This document shows, piece by piece, positions 1 through 12,186 of a DNA stretch of 64,000 nt. The position numbers were made by a program, and so were the translations under genes. Origin of the DNA: Dasypus novemcinctus (Eukaryota; Chordata; Mammalia; Cingulata; Dasypodidae); NCBI RefSeq assembly GCF_030445035.2, contig NC_080682.1, forward strand, positions 29,990,770 to 30,054,769. The letters run 5' to 3'. The notes below the pieces were generated by a model that was given only the letters and a program-made list of their open reading frames with translations, did no database searches and was not told the DNA's origin. Each line of letters begins with the position of its first letter. Positions within the stretch are counted from its first letter, which is position 1.

Positions 1-1420
1 AAGTCCCAAAAGACATTAGAAAAAAATAAAATGTGTTCTGTCTATTGTTTATCTACCAGAGAAATGGCCAGTAAGACTTGTCCAACTAAGATAGGTTTCT
101 GAGTTATCAAATTTAAGTAATAGAGGGAAAAAAAATACTTATTCCTTTTTTTTAGAAAAATGAGGACTCAAGTATTAAAGAATTTTTAAGTGAATCATTT
201 TATAACTACTTAATCAATGAAATGAATTCTGTTATCTAAATTGACTAACCTGATTTGTATAAAGAAAATGTGAATTTTCCTTATTTATATTTTAACCAAA
301 ATTTAAGTAAGCCTTTATTTTTACCACCGTGCAATAGCAAATTGTTATTTTTAGTTAATTTATTTAGTTTACACCAATAATGACTGACATGTCACTTTAC
401 CAGAACCTATATATATGTGTGTGTATATATATGTATATATATATATGAGTAAATTCAAGCACATATGGGCTGCATACTATAACACTTAATTATAGAAAAA
501 ATTAAATCTAGAACAAAACCTAAATTCAAATTCATATAGCAACAGAGAGAGGCACACACCAAATACACACATGAACACATATATAGATATGAAACACAAT
601 CTTATATATCTACAAATTATTTATTGTTATTTTCCCATTGTAAACTTTAATGGAAAAGTCAATTTAAAATGCAGATGCAAATGTGCTTGTTAAATTCTCT
701 TGTTCCCACATTCTAGCACAAAAAATTGGATTCTCAAGAGACTTTGTAAGCCAGTCATGCAATTGGGTTAAAAAAGGTACGGGAAAGTGTGGAAAAGTGA
801 TGAAGTGTGATAGAAAAGTTCAGTAAAATATGTTTCATGTTTCAGGAAACACTAAAGACACCATACAACAAAAACAATAACATATAATGATTTTATTTAT
901 TAATTTACATGCAGTATCATTAATTCAGTGATATGTTCTTTGTTGCCAAAACTTTAAAATCCATCATGTTTTCTGAAGAATATAATGAATTTGGCTATGA
1001 TTTTCTCAATTTAGATAATTGTTTCCAAAATATGAGATGTTTAGTGACATGTCCTCTGGTCTTGTCTTGGCTGTCTAACTTTGGTGCTTCCTTAATATAA
1101 TTTTATTCTGGAAAGGCCTTTCAGTTCAATCAAATCAACTGCCTGTCATAAGCCAAGACATCACATATCACATGGATGCCATTTAGATTTAGAATCAAAG
1201 CTTCCCAATTCTTGTCAAGACTTTTCTGATTTTTCAATGAGAAAACAATTTCTTTTTAAAACCGACACATTTTTCATATTTTTTGAGGATAAAAGAAAAA
1301 TTAAAGAAACAAATTGCTTTCTGCTTTACAGATAATATATAGTGAATGTCTAAAGTTTTAAAGTTGCAGCTACTATTTTCTTGTTTATTTTGCAAGTTTT
1401 TGGAACAAAATCAATGAAGA
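1..1420. other. Upstream flank of OR pseudogene 1 (duplicated block)
   Basis: No gene is visible here. The AT-rich sequence matches, with many small gaps, the region about 43.5-45.77 kb in front of the second OR pseudogene. Shared stretches occur near 160-250 against 43720-43810, and near 540-560 against 44040-44060. The block is therefore the upstream part of an old duplication unit. Confidence 0.6.
408..446. repeat. TA/TG dinucleotide microsatellite
   Basis: Alternating TA and TG dinucleotides form a simple repeat of about 39 bp. It probably varies in length between individuals and carries no other signal. Confidence 0.85.
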
Positions 1421-2746
1421 ATGGACAGGGAAAATTGTTCTTCCTTGACTGAATTCATTTTCTTGGGAATAACTACCAGTTCTGAGATCAAAGGGACCCT
1501 TTCACCATACTTCTAGTTGTTTTTATCATTACTATTGTGGCAAACCTTGGAATGATCATTTTAATTAGAATGGATACCCAGCTTCACACACCAGTGTACT
1601 TTTTCCTCAGCCACTTCTTCTGTGATGTCTGTTATTCCACTGCAGTTGGGTTCAAGATGCTGGTAGACTTCTTTGCAAAGGAAAAATAAATATCCTTTGT
1701 TAATTATGTTCTGCAACTCTTAATCTTCTGTATCTTTGCAGATTGTGAGTGTCTCCTGCTGGCAGTGATGGCCTTTGATAGGAACAAGGTCATTAGCAAT
1801 CCCTTGCTCTGTACAGTCAACAGTCCAGCAGGGTGTGCTCCATACTCATGGCTGGGGTGTACCCAGTGGGAATGGTGGATGCTCTGACACATATGACGTT
1901 AACATTCTGCTTATGTATTTGTGGGGCAAATGAGATTAATCACTTCTTTTGTGATTTACCTCCTCTTTACCTCCTTTCATGCTCTGATATACAAACCAAT
2001 GAACTGGTATTATTCACCATTTTTGGCTTGATTGAACTGACAATCATGACTGGAGTTATAGTATCTTACGATTATATCATCCTATCAGTTTTATTTTTTA
2101 AAGATTTTAAAAAAAATTTCTCTCCCCTTCCCCCCCGCCCCTCAGTTGTCTGCTCTCATTTGCTGTGTGTTCTTCTGTGTCCACTTGTGTTCCTCTCAGC
2201 GGCACTGGGAATCTGTGTCTCTGTTTGTTGTGTCATCTTGCTGTGTCAGCTCTCCATGTGTGTGGCACCACTCCTGTGCAGGCTGTGCTTTTTTAGCACA
2301 GCGTGGCTCTCCTTTACAGGGTGCACTCCTTGCACGTGGGGTTCCCCTACACAACACCGCTGTATGGCACGGCACTCCTTGCATACATCAGCCCTGAGTG
2401 TGGGCCAGCTCACCACATGGGTCTCCCATGTGGGTAGGCGGACGCTCTATCAGTTGAGCCAAATCTGCTTCCCATCATTCTATCAGTTTTAAAGATCTGT
2501 TCAACTAAGAGGAGATTGAAAACTTTCACCACCTGTACAGCCCATTTGACTGCTATTGCAATTTTCCAAGGAACTAGTCTCTTCATGTATTTCTGACCCA
2601 GTTCTTCCTGCTCTCTACAACAAGATAAAATGACCTCCTTGTTTTACATCCTTATGATTCCCATGTTAAACCCCCTGATTTATAGCCTAAGGAACAAAGA
2701 TGTAAAAGAGGCTTTGGAAAGACTGAAAAATAAAAGGTTGCTGTAA
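1421..2746 (+). pseudogene. OR5W2-like: Olfactory receptor pseudogene, OR5W2-like
   Basis: This is the relic of a single-exon odorant-receptor GPCR. The start region encodes MDRENCSSLTEFIFLGIT, which I recognise as close to human OR5W2. Later OR landmarks are an HTPVYFFLS intracellular loop 1, MAFDR at the end of TM3, INHFFCDLPPL in the second extracellular loop and [19 protein letters not shown] in TM7 and the tail. Breaks: a frameshift near 1490-1510 exposes a stop at 1514-1516; an in-frame stop lies at 1687-1689; about two bases are missing near 1821 where the MSSR motif should start; a SINE interrupts TM5 at 2093-2473; a TGA sits at 2594-2596 in TM6. It cannot encode a receptor. OR class and pseudogene status are secure; the OR5W2 assignment is from memory. 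Confidence 0.93.
2093..2473 (-). mobile_element. DAS-type tRNA-derived SINE inserted in OR pseudogene 1
   Basis: Read on the minus strand it begins with a tRNA-like head (A-box-like TGGCTCAACTGATAGAGCG), continues through the DAS-type body and ends in a purine-rich, A-rich tail, which appears as CCCTTCCCCCCCGCCCC and a T tract near 2100-2140. A direct repeat of about 17 bp flanks it (2076-2092 and 2474-2490, one mismatch). This is the target-site duplication expected of LINE-driven retroposition. The same family occurs at 12846-13195 and 44737-45170. Confidence 0.9.
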
Positions 2747-4890
2747 ATATTTATATTAAATAAATACTTATGTATGTGTATGTATGAATGTGTATATTCT
2801 TTTGCTTGTATTTTTCATAAAATCATTTGAAAATTCATGAGAAAAAATTTTCAAATCCTAATTTTTAAAAAAAGCACTTACTAAATTACATTCATATCAA
2901 AATATCTATTTCCCTAAAAGATCAAATTTCATTATATGCCCTGAGGTTGTATGTATAAGTCCCTCTTTGTGTACTACATGCCTGACACTTTTTTCATTCA
3001 AATTTTTATTTGTGCAAACTTCCTTTGTGTACTATTTCGATTATTCTAAAATTGCATGTTTTCTAAGTGCTTTTGTATATTTAGGCCCTTATTATTTCAT
3101 GGTGATGCCAGTAGTTCTTATATTAATTAATAATTGGATGTAAAAGCAAACACTCATTAGTTGAGCATTCAAAAATTCATAGTAAACTGTAAATCATGAA
3201 ATAATAAAGATCAATAAAAATCCAAAGCAAAATGTCTAACTTGGTAGGCAGAGAAGGAAGGCTTCCCTGAATGGAATAACTGTAACTGAGATCTAAAGTA
3301 TGAGTAATAATGCTAGTTGGAGAGAGAAGAAGATCCTTGGCAGAGAGTCAGGCAATTAGAGAGTGTTGAGGAGGACAACACCATGCTTTTAAAGAAGAAG
3401 AAATTAAATCCAGCATGCTTAGGTCATAAAGAACAATTGGAAGGGTCTGAAGAAAGTACATGCTAAAATGGTAATTCTCAACACTTCCATAATTTCTTCA
3501 AGAAAGATTTTCTTCTCTTTTGTTTTCTCCACACATGTTAAATGCTCCTTTGTTTTCAGAAACAAGTCTCTCCACAAGATTTATACAAATAAATTAGACT
3601 TGATAATTGACAGTGTAAAATTACGTGTGTGAAAACATTTCAGAATGGGATTAAAACCCAAGTCCTCCTATGCTTTACACATAGGCATTTCTTTGTGGAA
3701 TCTGGGGTATGTTAGGGGTAAGTATAGAAGTAGAAAAGGACTTGCAGAATGCTTGTTCTAGGCAAAAGACTTTGTTTCCTCCCCATCATATTTTCTCAAT
3801 TTACCCATACTGTGTTGAAATTCTTACTATGGACAGTAGCATTGCAGAAAAATATGCTTGAAATTGAAAAATTAAAGTTCAAATTGTGGAAGGACTTTTT
3901 TGGATTGCCACTGATATTTAATATTTAAACAGGGCTTTTAATTAACTCATTGTGCTTGCATATGACATCGTATATTACTACATCTAAAGATGAATCTGAT
4001 TTTCAAATTGCACTTTAATCCACCTAATGAGTATGAAATAGAGGACAGTATATTTTAAGCCCTATAAATGGATTACCAAAATGGATTTGACTGTTTTGAT
4101 CCTGTGTTTCCTCCTGCTTAAATATGCAAATTGAGGTTGAATTAGCAATTGTCGGGAATCGTGTTTAGGTTATTCATGACTCAGATTAGAGCTTGGAATG
4201 ACAGCATGTAGGGATCTTTCTACCTTGGAATGCAACAGACAGAACCTAACCTCAAAAGACTGTGATCTATCAAATGATATCTACATCATTCCTCACCTCA
4301 CTAGACCTGTTAACTTCTGTTTTTCCACCTCTCAACCTTGTCACACATATACCTACTGATAACGGAAATTTTATTTTCCAAATTTTAAATTACAAACATG
4401 TGTGTAGTGGGTTAATATTATAGGCTTTTTCCTATATCTATACTCCTTCCTGAAGGCTTATCACTGATATCCCAAAACACAAGAATGGCACAGTAATGGG
4501 TGTATGTATATTTATAAAACAGCAGATAGAAAGATTCAAAATGGTGATACTTAACCACATTTGTGAGAACAGAAGAACGGTAATGTTAATGGCCAAGTTA
4601 GAGAGAAGTAGGCATTAAATTCAGAAGAAGCAAATTTGTGAAAATACTTTATTATGAACAGGCTATGAACCAGGTGTCCAATGCCTCCCAAATAATTGTG
4701 CCATTTAATAAGCCATTCTTCCTTGCTAGATTTCAGTTCTCTCTCTGTAAAAGTGAAGTTCAATTTCAGTATCACTAAAGTCCTTGCCAGGTGCCACATT
4801 GTATCTTTATACATACTTAAGATTCTAATGCTGTTTAAACTCTTTCTACTACTGGACTGATTTTTCTTTTTACTACTGTTGAATGTGCTT
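2747..4890. other. Intergenic sequence downstream of OR pseudogene 1
   Basis: No gene is seen. The first 1.1-1.2 kb resembles 47.3-48.1 kb downstream of OR pseudogene 2, for example around 3230-3400 against 47760-47890, so the duplication unit extends past the OR. The remainder is AT-rich unique-looking sequence. An open frame of 117 codons on the minus strand at 4551-4904 shows no recognisable domain. Confidence 0.5.
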
Positions 4891-5773
4891 ACTTCTTTAT
4901 TCACAAGGAAAACTCTTTCATATCACATTATACCATTTTTCACTTATAACAGGGAAATTACTTCACACAAAGATGGACTTTTATAAAATAGAAAATAAGA
5001 ATATTTCCATCAGATATGACAGAATAATCTGCAGGAGAGGTTTTGAAATGTTACTCTGGTAGTTAATCTTGTTTGAGTATAAATAAAAAACACTTTCACT
5101 CATGTAGGTGCCTTGTTTTTCTTTATTATTCATATAATTATCAAAAGTGCCTGACACTTCAGCCTCACCAAAGTCCTTGATAAAATGGACACAGTTTGGA
5201 ACTGATTTTAATATAAGATAAATCGTAAGAGAACTGATTCCTTAAGAGTATTGAGTCTTTGAATCCATATATGTGGTACATCTCAAATATATCTAGATAT
5301 TCTATAAATTGTCTAAGTAATATTTTAGTTAATGATATGTTGTTTTATAAATTATTCAAAACCAACCACTTGTGAGAAAAAATGTCTGTCTTATATTTTT
5401 ATGGGTTGTAAATGGTTCTTGTGCTTCATTTTATATTTTTAATTGCTAGCATATAGAAATAAAATGAATTTTTTATTGTGTAAACTCTGACATCCCAAAT
5501 TGCTAATTTAGTCTAATTTTTAAAATAAATATAGCAGTGGTTTTTATATACACAATCATATCCTCTAAAATAAATTTAGTGTTCAACATTTGTGATTTTT
5601 TTTCTACTTTATGATGTGAGAGGTCATACTTTCCTTGGCCTGTTTTCAGAGTAAAGCATTCAGTTTCACTGAAAAACTTTTGCAATATGAATTATCTAGC
5701 AGTCTCCCTAGGGGTCTGGTCCTATTACTAAAGACTTTACTCAAGTATATTTTGTTTTAGTGGTTATGCCTAT
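4891..5773. other. Unassigned AT-rich sequence before provirus A
   Basis: No gene can be supported. This stretch may hold further decayed 3' sequence of the minus-strand zinc-finger pseudogene seen at 8628-9364 and 12187-12845, because it is contiguous with those fragments once the proviruses are removed. I cannot find clear finger units in it. Confidence 0.35.
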
Positions 5774-6388
5774 TGTAGCAGTTTGATATTATTTATGAAT
5801 TCCAAAAAGAGATATTGATGATGTTTTTAAACTGGCATATTCCTTTGATAACCTTTGACTGATATAAATTCAAATACTTTACAATTATTTGATTAAATCA
5901 ACATTAGGACTTTGATTTGTCCACATCATTAAGGCTTGCAAGGTTGAATCTCCCCACCCTTGGTGGGCTATATAAATGGATGCTTAATCAAGAGATCACA
6001 AAAAGAGATACACAGGGGAAGAAAGAGAGCTCCATAGACATGGAAGAGGAGAGAGCTTTGATGTTGTGGCCCTTGGGAGAGAGGAACCATTCACTTAGTA
6101 TTTGCAGCTGAGAGAACAAAGCAGCTGAGCCCTATGGAAGCCTACAGTTGAGATCAGAAGAAGATGGGACCATGCAGGTTTAAGAGGGAAGAAGAAGGCT
6201 GAATCCTTGCAGGTAAAGCCCCCCATTATGCGTCAACACATGACAACAGGCTTTGTTGAAAAAAGTAACCTTGAGTTGAACTCTTTAGGGCTTTGTAACT
6301 GTAAGTTTTTACCCCAAATAAACACCCTTTATAAAAGCCAACATATTTCTGGTACTTTACATCACCATCCCTTTAACTGATTAATACA
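5774..6388 (+). repeat. 5' LTR of ERVL/MaLR-like provirus A
   Basis: The LTR is 615 bp, starting TGTAGCAGTTTGATATT and ending in AATACA, so it has the TG...CA ends of retroviral LTRs. An AATAAA signal lies near 6317. Related LTRs in the window are at 8004-8622, 9365-10022, 11531-12186, 45948-46511 and, inverted, 54992-55596. The flank CCTAT (5769-5773) is repeated exactly after the 3' LTR. Confidence 0.88.
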
Positions 6389-8003
6389 GAATTTGGTACC
6401 AGGAGAGTGGGATGCAATTATCAAAAGTTGGGATAGTTTAATTAATGGTTAAGGGGTATTTTTTGGAAATATTGTGAGACGCTTGATGGAAAAAGTCTAG
6501 ATTGCTTTGAAGAGACTGTTGATAGGAATATGGATGATAAAGAGAATTTGTTGAGTCCTTAGAAGAAGTTAATGATGAAACTAGTATTGGAAACTGGGAG
6601 GAAAGGTGACCATGTTTTGAAGTCACAGGGGAATTAGCAAAATTGACTCCTGATGTTCTATGGAAGGCAGAATTTGAAAACTATAAGTTTAGACATTTAG
6701 TCAAGGAGATTTCCAAATTAAATGTGGAAAATTCAGCCTGGCCACTCCTTGCAGCTTTTAGTAAGTGTTAGAGGAAAGAGATAAGCTGATAACAGAATTG
6801 TTGGGCACAAAGAAACCAGAAACCAATTCTGGAAATTCCAAACCTCTGGAAATAAGTCCTCAAATAATACTGCCCCATTGGAGGAATTAACTAAACATGG
6901 AACTTGTAAGTCAGAATTGGAAATGCAGCTATCCAGGAAAGGCTTTTGGAAAGCCTTACTGTCTGATGGCTTGAACCCCTGCTTCTGGCTTGCTAAACAA
7001 ATAAGGTTTTTTGAGAGAGCTGTGTGAATAAAGCCACTGACAGCTTGGATGAAAAAGGCCATGGAGGGAAGACATGGAGAGGAAAACAGCCCTAAAAGGA
7101 AAACTGTGGAAGCTGAGGTTTTCAGCTTTGCCTAAGATGTCTCCGTAGGCCAAGAGGGAAACCCCAGCCATGTGTACAAAAAGAGTGAGCTTTTGAAGAG
7201 GGTAGATGTTCAAGCATGCTGTTCAGGGAACGTGTTGCTGACCCAGACAATAGAGAGGGTAGAGCACACTCCCTTAGGGTTGGAAGAGTTAGGTCAACAC
7301 CCTGGAGCTTTGAGAGTGTTGAACAAGTTCCCCATAGGTCAGGAAGGGTGAGATTGACACACATTGATCTGTGTGGGATGGGCCTGTCCCCCATAGATTA
7401 AGGAAGGTTAGATGCCAGGTCGCAAACCTACTCTTGTGAGATGGTTGGTCCTGTATGCCAGAGATTAGGGAGAATGTTGCCTACATCTCACTGCACTAAG
7501 GGACTTGAGACTGTTCAGGGAATCTGGGGCCATTACCTAAATTCTTGGATCGAGAAGTCTGGACCTTGTTCTTGGTCATCACCCAGATCCTTGAAAAGGA
7601 TGGATCAAGAAAACTGCTGTTGGGCAAGATTGTGGAAAGTGTGGGCCTACATGAGGCCCCAGGGAGAAGACTCCATCATCTCAAGAATGACACTTGGACC
7701 TTGAAATTTAATGAAATATGCCTCACAGGTTTTCAGAAATATAGGGGACCTGTAACTCATGTTTCCCTTCTAAATTCTCCTTATGGTAATGCAAATGTTT
7801 ATCCTTTGTCTGTCCCTTTGTAACCTGGAAGCACATAGTTTTGTGGGTTTCACAGGTCTACAGTAAGAGGGGGCATTGCTCCAAGACAAACTGCCTTTCT
7901 TTACACTGAATTTGATGTGACTTTGTACATAACATTGTTACAGATTTAAGAGTATTTTTTTAATATTGTAATTTCTTTTTTGGTATTCAGTGTGTGGTAT
8001 GTG
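6389..8003 (+). mobile_element. Internal region of ERVL/MaLR-like provirus A, non-coding
   Basis: The region opens with a primer-binding site at 6394-6411. TGGTACCAGGAGAGTGGG fits the 3' end of a tRNA-Leu with a two-base insertion, as expected for class III (ERVL/MaLR) elements. The 1.6 kb interior aligns throughout with that of provirus B (10023-11530), for example TAGATTGCTTTGAAGAGACT in both. There is no gag, pol or env reading frame, and the short open frames here have no retroviral motifs. This is the MaLR type of organisation, a short non-coding interior between LTRs, so movement would have needed enzymes from another element. Confidence 0.8.
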
Positions 8004-8622
8004 TGTAGTATGGCAGTTTGATATTATTTAAGAATTCCAAAAGATATAGATTATGTTTCTAAATGGGTCTACTCCTCTGAGCATGATACCCGTTTATTGA
8101 CTTAAATTCAAAGATTTTACTTTTATTTGATTAAATAAATAGTAGGGGGTTGATTTGACCACATCATTAGGGCATGCAGTTATGAGTCACCCCACACTTC
8201 GTGGGCTATGTAAATGGATGCTCAATCAAGAGAACACAAAAAGAGATACACAGAGGAAGAGGGAGAACTCCAAAACACAAGTGAGGAGAGAAATTTGATG
8301 CTGTGGCCCCCTCTGGGAGAAATGAGTCATTTGCCTGATAGTTTGCAGCTGAAAGAAAAGAACTGCTGAGCCCTATGTGAGCCTATAGCTGCAATCAGAA
8401 GAAGCTGGGCCTGGAGCCTTAAGAGGAAAGAGGAAGGCTGAACTCTGACATTACTTCCTATCTTGCTTCAACATGTGGCAACAGACTTTGATGAAAAAGA
8501 CAACCTTGGGTTGGACTCTTTAGGGCTTTGTAACTGTAAGCTTTTACCCCAAATAAACACCCTTTATAAAAGGCAACATATTTCTCGTACTTTGCATCAG
8601 TTGCCTTTGGCTGACCAATACA
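8004..8622 (+). repeat. 3' LTR of ERVL/MaLR-like provirus A
   Basis: This LTR is homologous to the one at 5774-6388, with substitutions and small indels that indicate considerable age. The first bases read TGTAGTATGGCAG, so the left edge is uncertain by about 7 bp. It ends in AATACA, and CCTAT at 8623-8627 repeats the 5 bp before the 5' LTR. This exact 5 bp target-site duplication shows that the provirus is complete from end to end. Confidence 0.87.
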
Positions 8623-8627
8623 CCTAT

Positions 8628-9364
8628 ACTAAATTTTCTTTATACACCAAAGCAGGTGTCTGGTGAAATGGCTATGCACTTTGATTACAAACCTAGTATT
8701 TCCTTTCTATGATGCTCACTCAATATAAAGGATAAATTACTAATTAAGCTATTCAGTTTTGTTTATGTTTTAAAGAATATGGAAGAAGATTCTTGCACTT
8801 TGATTATATTTATATTGTGAGTTCACTCATGTTATATATCCTATCATTGATGGAAGGCTTTGCTACATAGATGACATTCCTAAGGATTCTTTACAGTACA
8901 AATTTGCTAACATTGTCTGAATTACTAATCATGACGAGAAGCTTTTATATTTTGACTAAACTGTTTCTTCAGTGTGAGTTCCCTGGTATGTTAAGGTTAA
9001 TTCTATGCCTGAAAACTTTTCTGTATTTAAAACATTTATAACAAATGATGTGCTATCACCTAAGGTCAGAACATTGCCAGAAGATTTTCCAACATATATA
9101 TCACTATAGGTTTTCCCTCTAGTTTGAGTTCTGTCATGTTGTCTAAGGATATAAAAACAAATTTAATGCTTTCTTATATTGATGACATTCATATGTGGTT
9201 GTTCCCAAGTGTTAATCCTCTCACTTCATTTAAGTTCACAATAATGGGTGAAGGCTTACACACAGAGATGGCATTCATATGATTTCTTTCCACTTCTCTA
9301 AGATGAAAACATCTGCTTTCTCACATAAATGGCATTGATGTGGTTTCCCTTCAGGGAGTCCTCT
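8628..9364 (-). pseudogene. Decayed C2H2 zinc-finger pseudogene, finger-array fragment
   Basis: On the minus strand this stretch carries degenerate repeats about 84 bp apart, the length of a 28-residue C2H2 finger plus linker. The diagnostic pieces are reverse complements of linker codons near 9112, 9200, 9283 and 9343, each followed by relics of the next finger's cysteine and KAF codons, such as GAAGGCTTACACACAGAGATGG near 9250 read from the opposite strand. No open frame survives. Such proteins bind DNA and, with a KRAB domain, silence transposons; this copy is dead. It is separated from its other fragment (12187-12845) by provirus B, and provirus A sits at its other side. The assignment rests on repeat period and motif relics and should be tested by a translated search. 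Confidence 0.6.
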
Positions 9365-10022
9365 TGTAGCAGTTTGATATTATTTATTACTTCCAAAGAA
9401 GGTATTTGATTATGTTTGTAAAATGGTCTGTTCCTCTGGGTTTGATACCCTTAGATTGAATTAAATTCAGCTGAGATGTCTTTGATTAAATTCTGTTAAG
9501 ATTAGTGTTTTGATTTGATCACATCATTCAGGCAACTCAATTTAAGTCCCTAACAACTTTATGGGCTATATAAATGGATGTTCAATCAAGGAAACACACA
9601 GAAGTAGATACACAGAAGAACACAGTGTAAGAAAGACAGCTTCATAGACAAGGCAGAGACCCCAGGAAGAAAGATGATCTATTTGCCGATAGTTTATAGC
9701 GAACTTTGTAAAGAGAACAGACTAGTTTGAGTCTGGAAAGAAATGAGCCCCAGGAAAAGAGGCCAGCCTTAAGCTAGCCTACTGCTAAGATGGGAAGAAG
9801 CTGGACACTAGAGCCATATGAGGGAAGAGGAAGGCTGAAATCTTGCAAAGGTTGCCTGCCATCTTGCTCCAACACATTGCAACAAAGTTTGGTAAGTAAG
9901 TAACCTCTAGTTGCACTGTTTAGGGTCTTGTAACTGTAAGCTTTTACCCCAAATAAATACCCTTTGTAAAACCAACAGATTTCCGGTACTTTGCATCAGC
10001 ACCCTTTTTGCTGACTAATACA
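9365..10022 (+). repeat. 5' LTR of ERVL/MaLR-like provirus B
   Basis: The LTR is 658 bp, starting TGTAGCAGTTTGATATT and ending AATACA at 10022, with an AATAAA near 9952. It belongs to the same family as the LTR at 5774-6388. The flank CCTCT (9360-9364) compares with ACTCT after the 3' LTR (12187-12191), a 4-of-5 match consistent with a decayed 5 bp target duplication. Confidence 0.87.
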
Positions 10023-11530
10023 GAATTTGGTACCAAGAAGTGGGGGTGCTTTTGAAATTCCCAAAATGCAGGAATGATTTTATAAATGTGTAAGGAGTAT
10101 TTTTTGGAGGAATTGTGAGATGTTTGATGACAAAGGCCTAGATTGCTTTGAAGAGACTACTCGTAGGAATATGGATGCTAAGGAGACTTTTGATGAAGTT
10201 TTAGAAGGAAATGATGAAACAATTATTGGAAACAGAGGAAAGACATATGGAAGACAATATTTGAAAATTAAGGATTTGGAATTTTAGCCAATCAGATTTC
10301 CAAATTAAATGTGAAAAAATGCTTCCTGGCTTTCCCTTCAGCTTATAGCAAACTATCAGAGGAAAGAGATAAGCTGATAACAGAATTTTTAGAGGCAAAA
10401 CAAACAGAAACTGATTCTGGAAATTATAATCCTCTGGAAATCAAGCCCCCAGACAACAACGCCCCATTTGAGGAATTAACTAAACTTGGAAATTGTAAGT
10501 CAAGATTAAAAATTTAGTTATCTAGGAAAGACTTGTGGAAAGTCTTTGATTGTTTGAGCCCCTGCTTCCTGCATGCTAAACCAATAAGCTTTTTGAGAGG
10601 GCTATATGAACAAAACCACTGCCAGCCAGGACTAAAAGGGACATGGAGTGAGGAGATGAAAGGGAAAATGACTTTAAGAGGAAAACCATGGAAACCGAGG
10701 TTTGGAATTAAGAAATCTCCTTGGGTCAAGAGAATCACCCCACCTATGCATACAGAGAAGGTGAGTTTGTCCTGGCAGCTGAAGGGTGGATGGGTCAGCC
10801 CACAGTTCAGGGAGAGTTTTTTCTGTCCCAGGCTACAGAGCGGGTGGAGCACATTCCCCAAGAGTTGGGGAGAGTAAGTTTAATACCCCATAGGTCATAG
10901 AGGGGTGGGCCTGTCCCCCATAGATTAGGGAAGGCAAGGTCACCAATTCATGCTCTGAGAGGGTTGGTCTTGTACTCCAGAGATTAAGGAGAATGTTGCC
11001 TCTACTTACTCTACCAAGGGACTTGAGACTGTAACCTGGAATTGAGGAAGGTGTGGCTATCACCCCAAATATTCTTGGTCAGAGAGTTCTGGAGCTTGGT
11101 CACCACCCAGATGTTTGATGAGGTTGGAACCAAGAAAATAGTTGTTGGGCAAGTCTGTGAAAAGGGTGGTACCCCATGAGGCCCCAAGGATGAGAAGAAA
11201 CCAACATCTTAAGAATGACTCTCAGACTTTGAAATTTAATGAAGTATGCCCCACAAGCTTTCAGAAATGTAGGGGATCAGTGACTCATATTTCCCTCTCA
11301 AATTCTATTTATAGTAATGCAAATGTTAATCCTTTGTCTTTCCTTTTGTATATTGGAAGCAGATTATTTAATTGTAACTTTCACAGTTCTACAGCAGAGG
11401 GAACAAACTGTATTTCTATAACTGATTCACTGTGATGTGATTTTGTACTTAACATTGTTACTTATTTAAGTTTTTTTTTTTTTTTTATTATTGTAATTCT
11501 TTTTTCAGAATTCAGAGGGTGGAGTGGGAG
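10023..11530 (+). mobile_element. Internal region of ERVL/MaLR-like provirus B, non-coding
   Basis: The primer-binding site starts at 10028 (TGGTACCAAGAAGTGGG, tRNA-Leu type). The 1.5 kb interior is collinear with that of provirus A and equally lacks gag, pol and env frames. Open frames at 10311-10517 and 10533-10877 show no retroviral motifs. A T tract near 11471-11486 lies just before the 3' LTR. Confidence 0.8.
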
Positions 11531-12186
11531 GATAGTGATTTGCGTTATTTATGATTTCCAAATAAGATATGTGATTGTGTTTGTAAACTGGTCTGTTGAT
11601 CTGGACAAGAAACACTTTGATTTTATTAGATACAGCTGAGATGCCTTTGATTCCATTATGTTAAATTAGGGCCTTGATTTGACCATATCATTCAGGTGAC
11701 TCAGTTTAATTGCCTGCCCCCCTTTGTGGTCTGTATAACAGAAATTCAGTCAAGGAGACACACAGAAGTAGATACACAGAAGAATAAAAAGGAATAGAGA
11801 CCACTCCTCAGACAAGGCAGAAGCCTCAAGAAGAGAGATGAACTATTCATCTGATAGTTTACAGTTGACCTTGTGAAGAGAAAAGAGCAGCTGAGCGCAG
11901 AAAGAAATTAGCCCTGGGAAAAGAATGAACCCTATGCCAGCCTACTGCTGAGATCAGAAGAAGCTATACCCTGGAGCCTTATGAGGGAAGAGGAAGTCTG
12001 AAGCCTCACAGAGTTTGTCTGCCATCTTACTTCAACAAGTGGCAACAAAGTTTGGTAAGGAAGTAACCTTGAGTTGGACTGTTTTGGACCTTGTAATTGC
12101 AAGCATTTATCTCCAATAAATACCCTTTATAAAAGCCAACAGATTTCTGGTACGTTGCGTCAGTACTTCTTTGGTTTACTAATAGA
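11531..12186 (+). repeat. 3' LTR of ERVL/MaLR-like provirus B
   Basis: This LTR is homologous to 9365-10022 but its left boundary is eroded: the expected TGTAGCAGTTTG reads TAGTGATTTGCG, so the start is approximate. It ends in AATAGA where the family has AATACA. An AATAAA lies near 12115. Confidence 0.8.

Noticed and set aside
1833-2492. 219-codon frame that looks like a gene with OR N-terminal half
   Set aside because: The frame begins inside TM4 of an OR pseudogene and its C-terminal third is SINE sequence.
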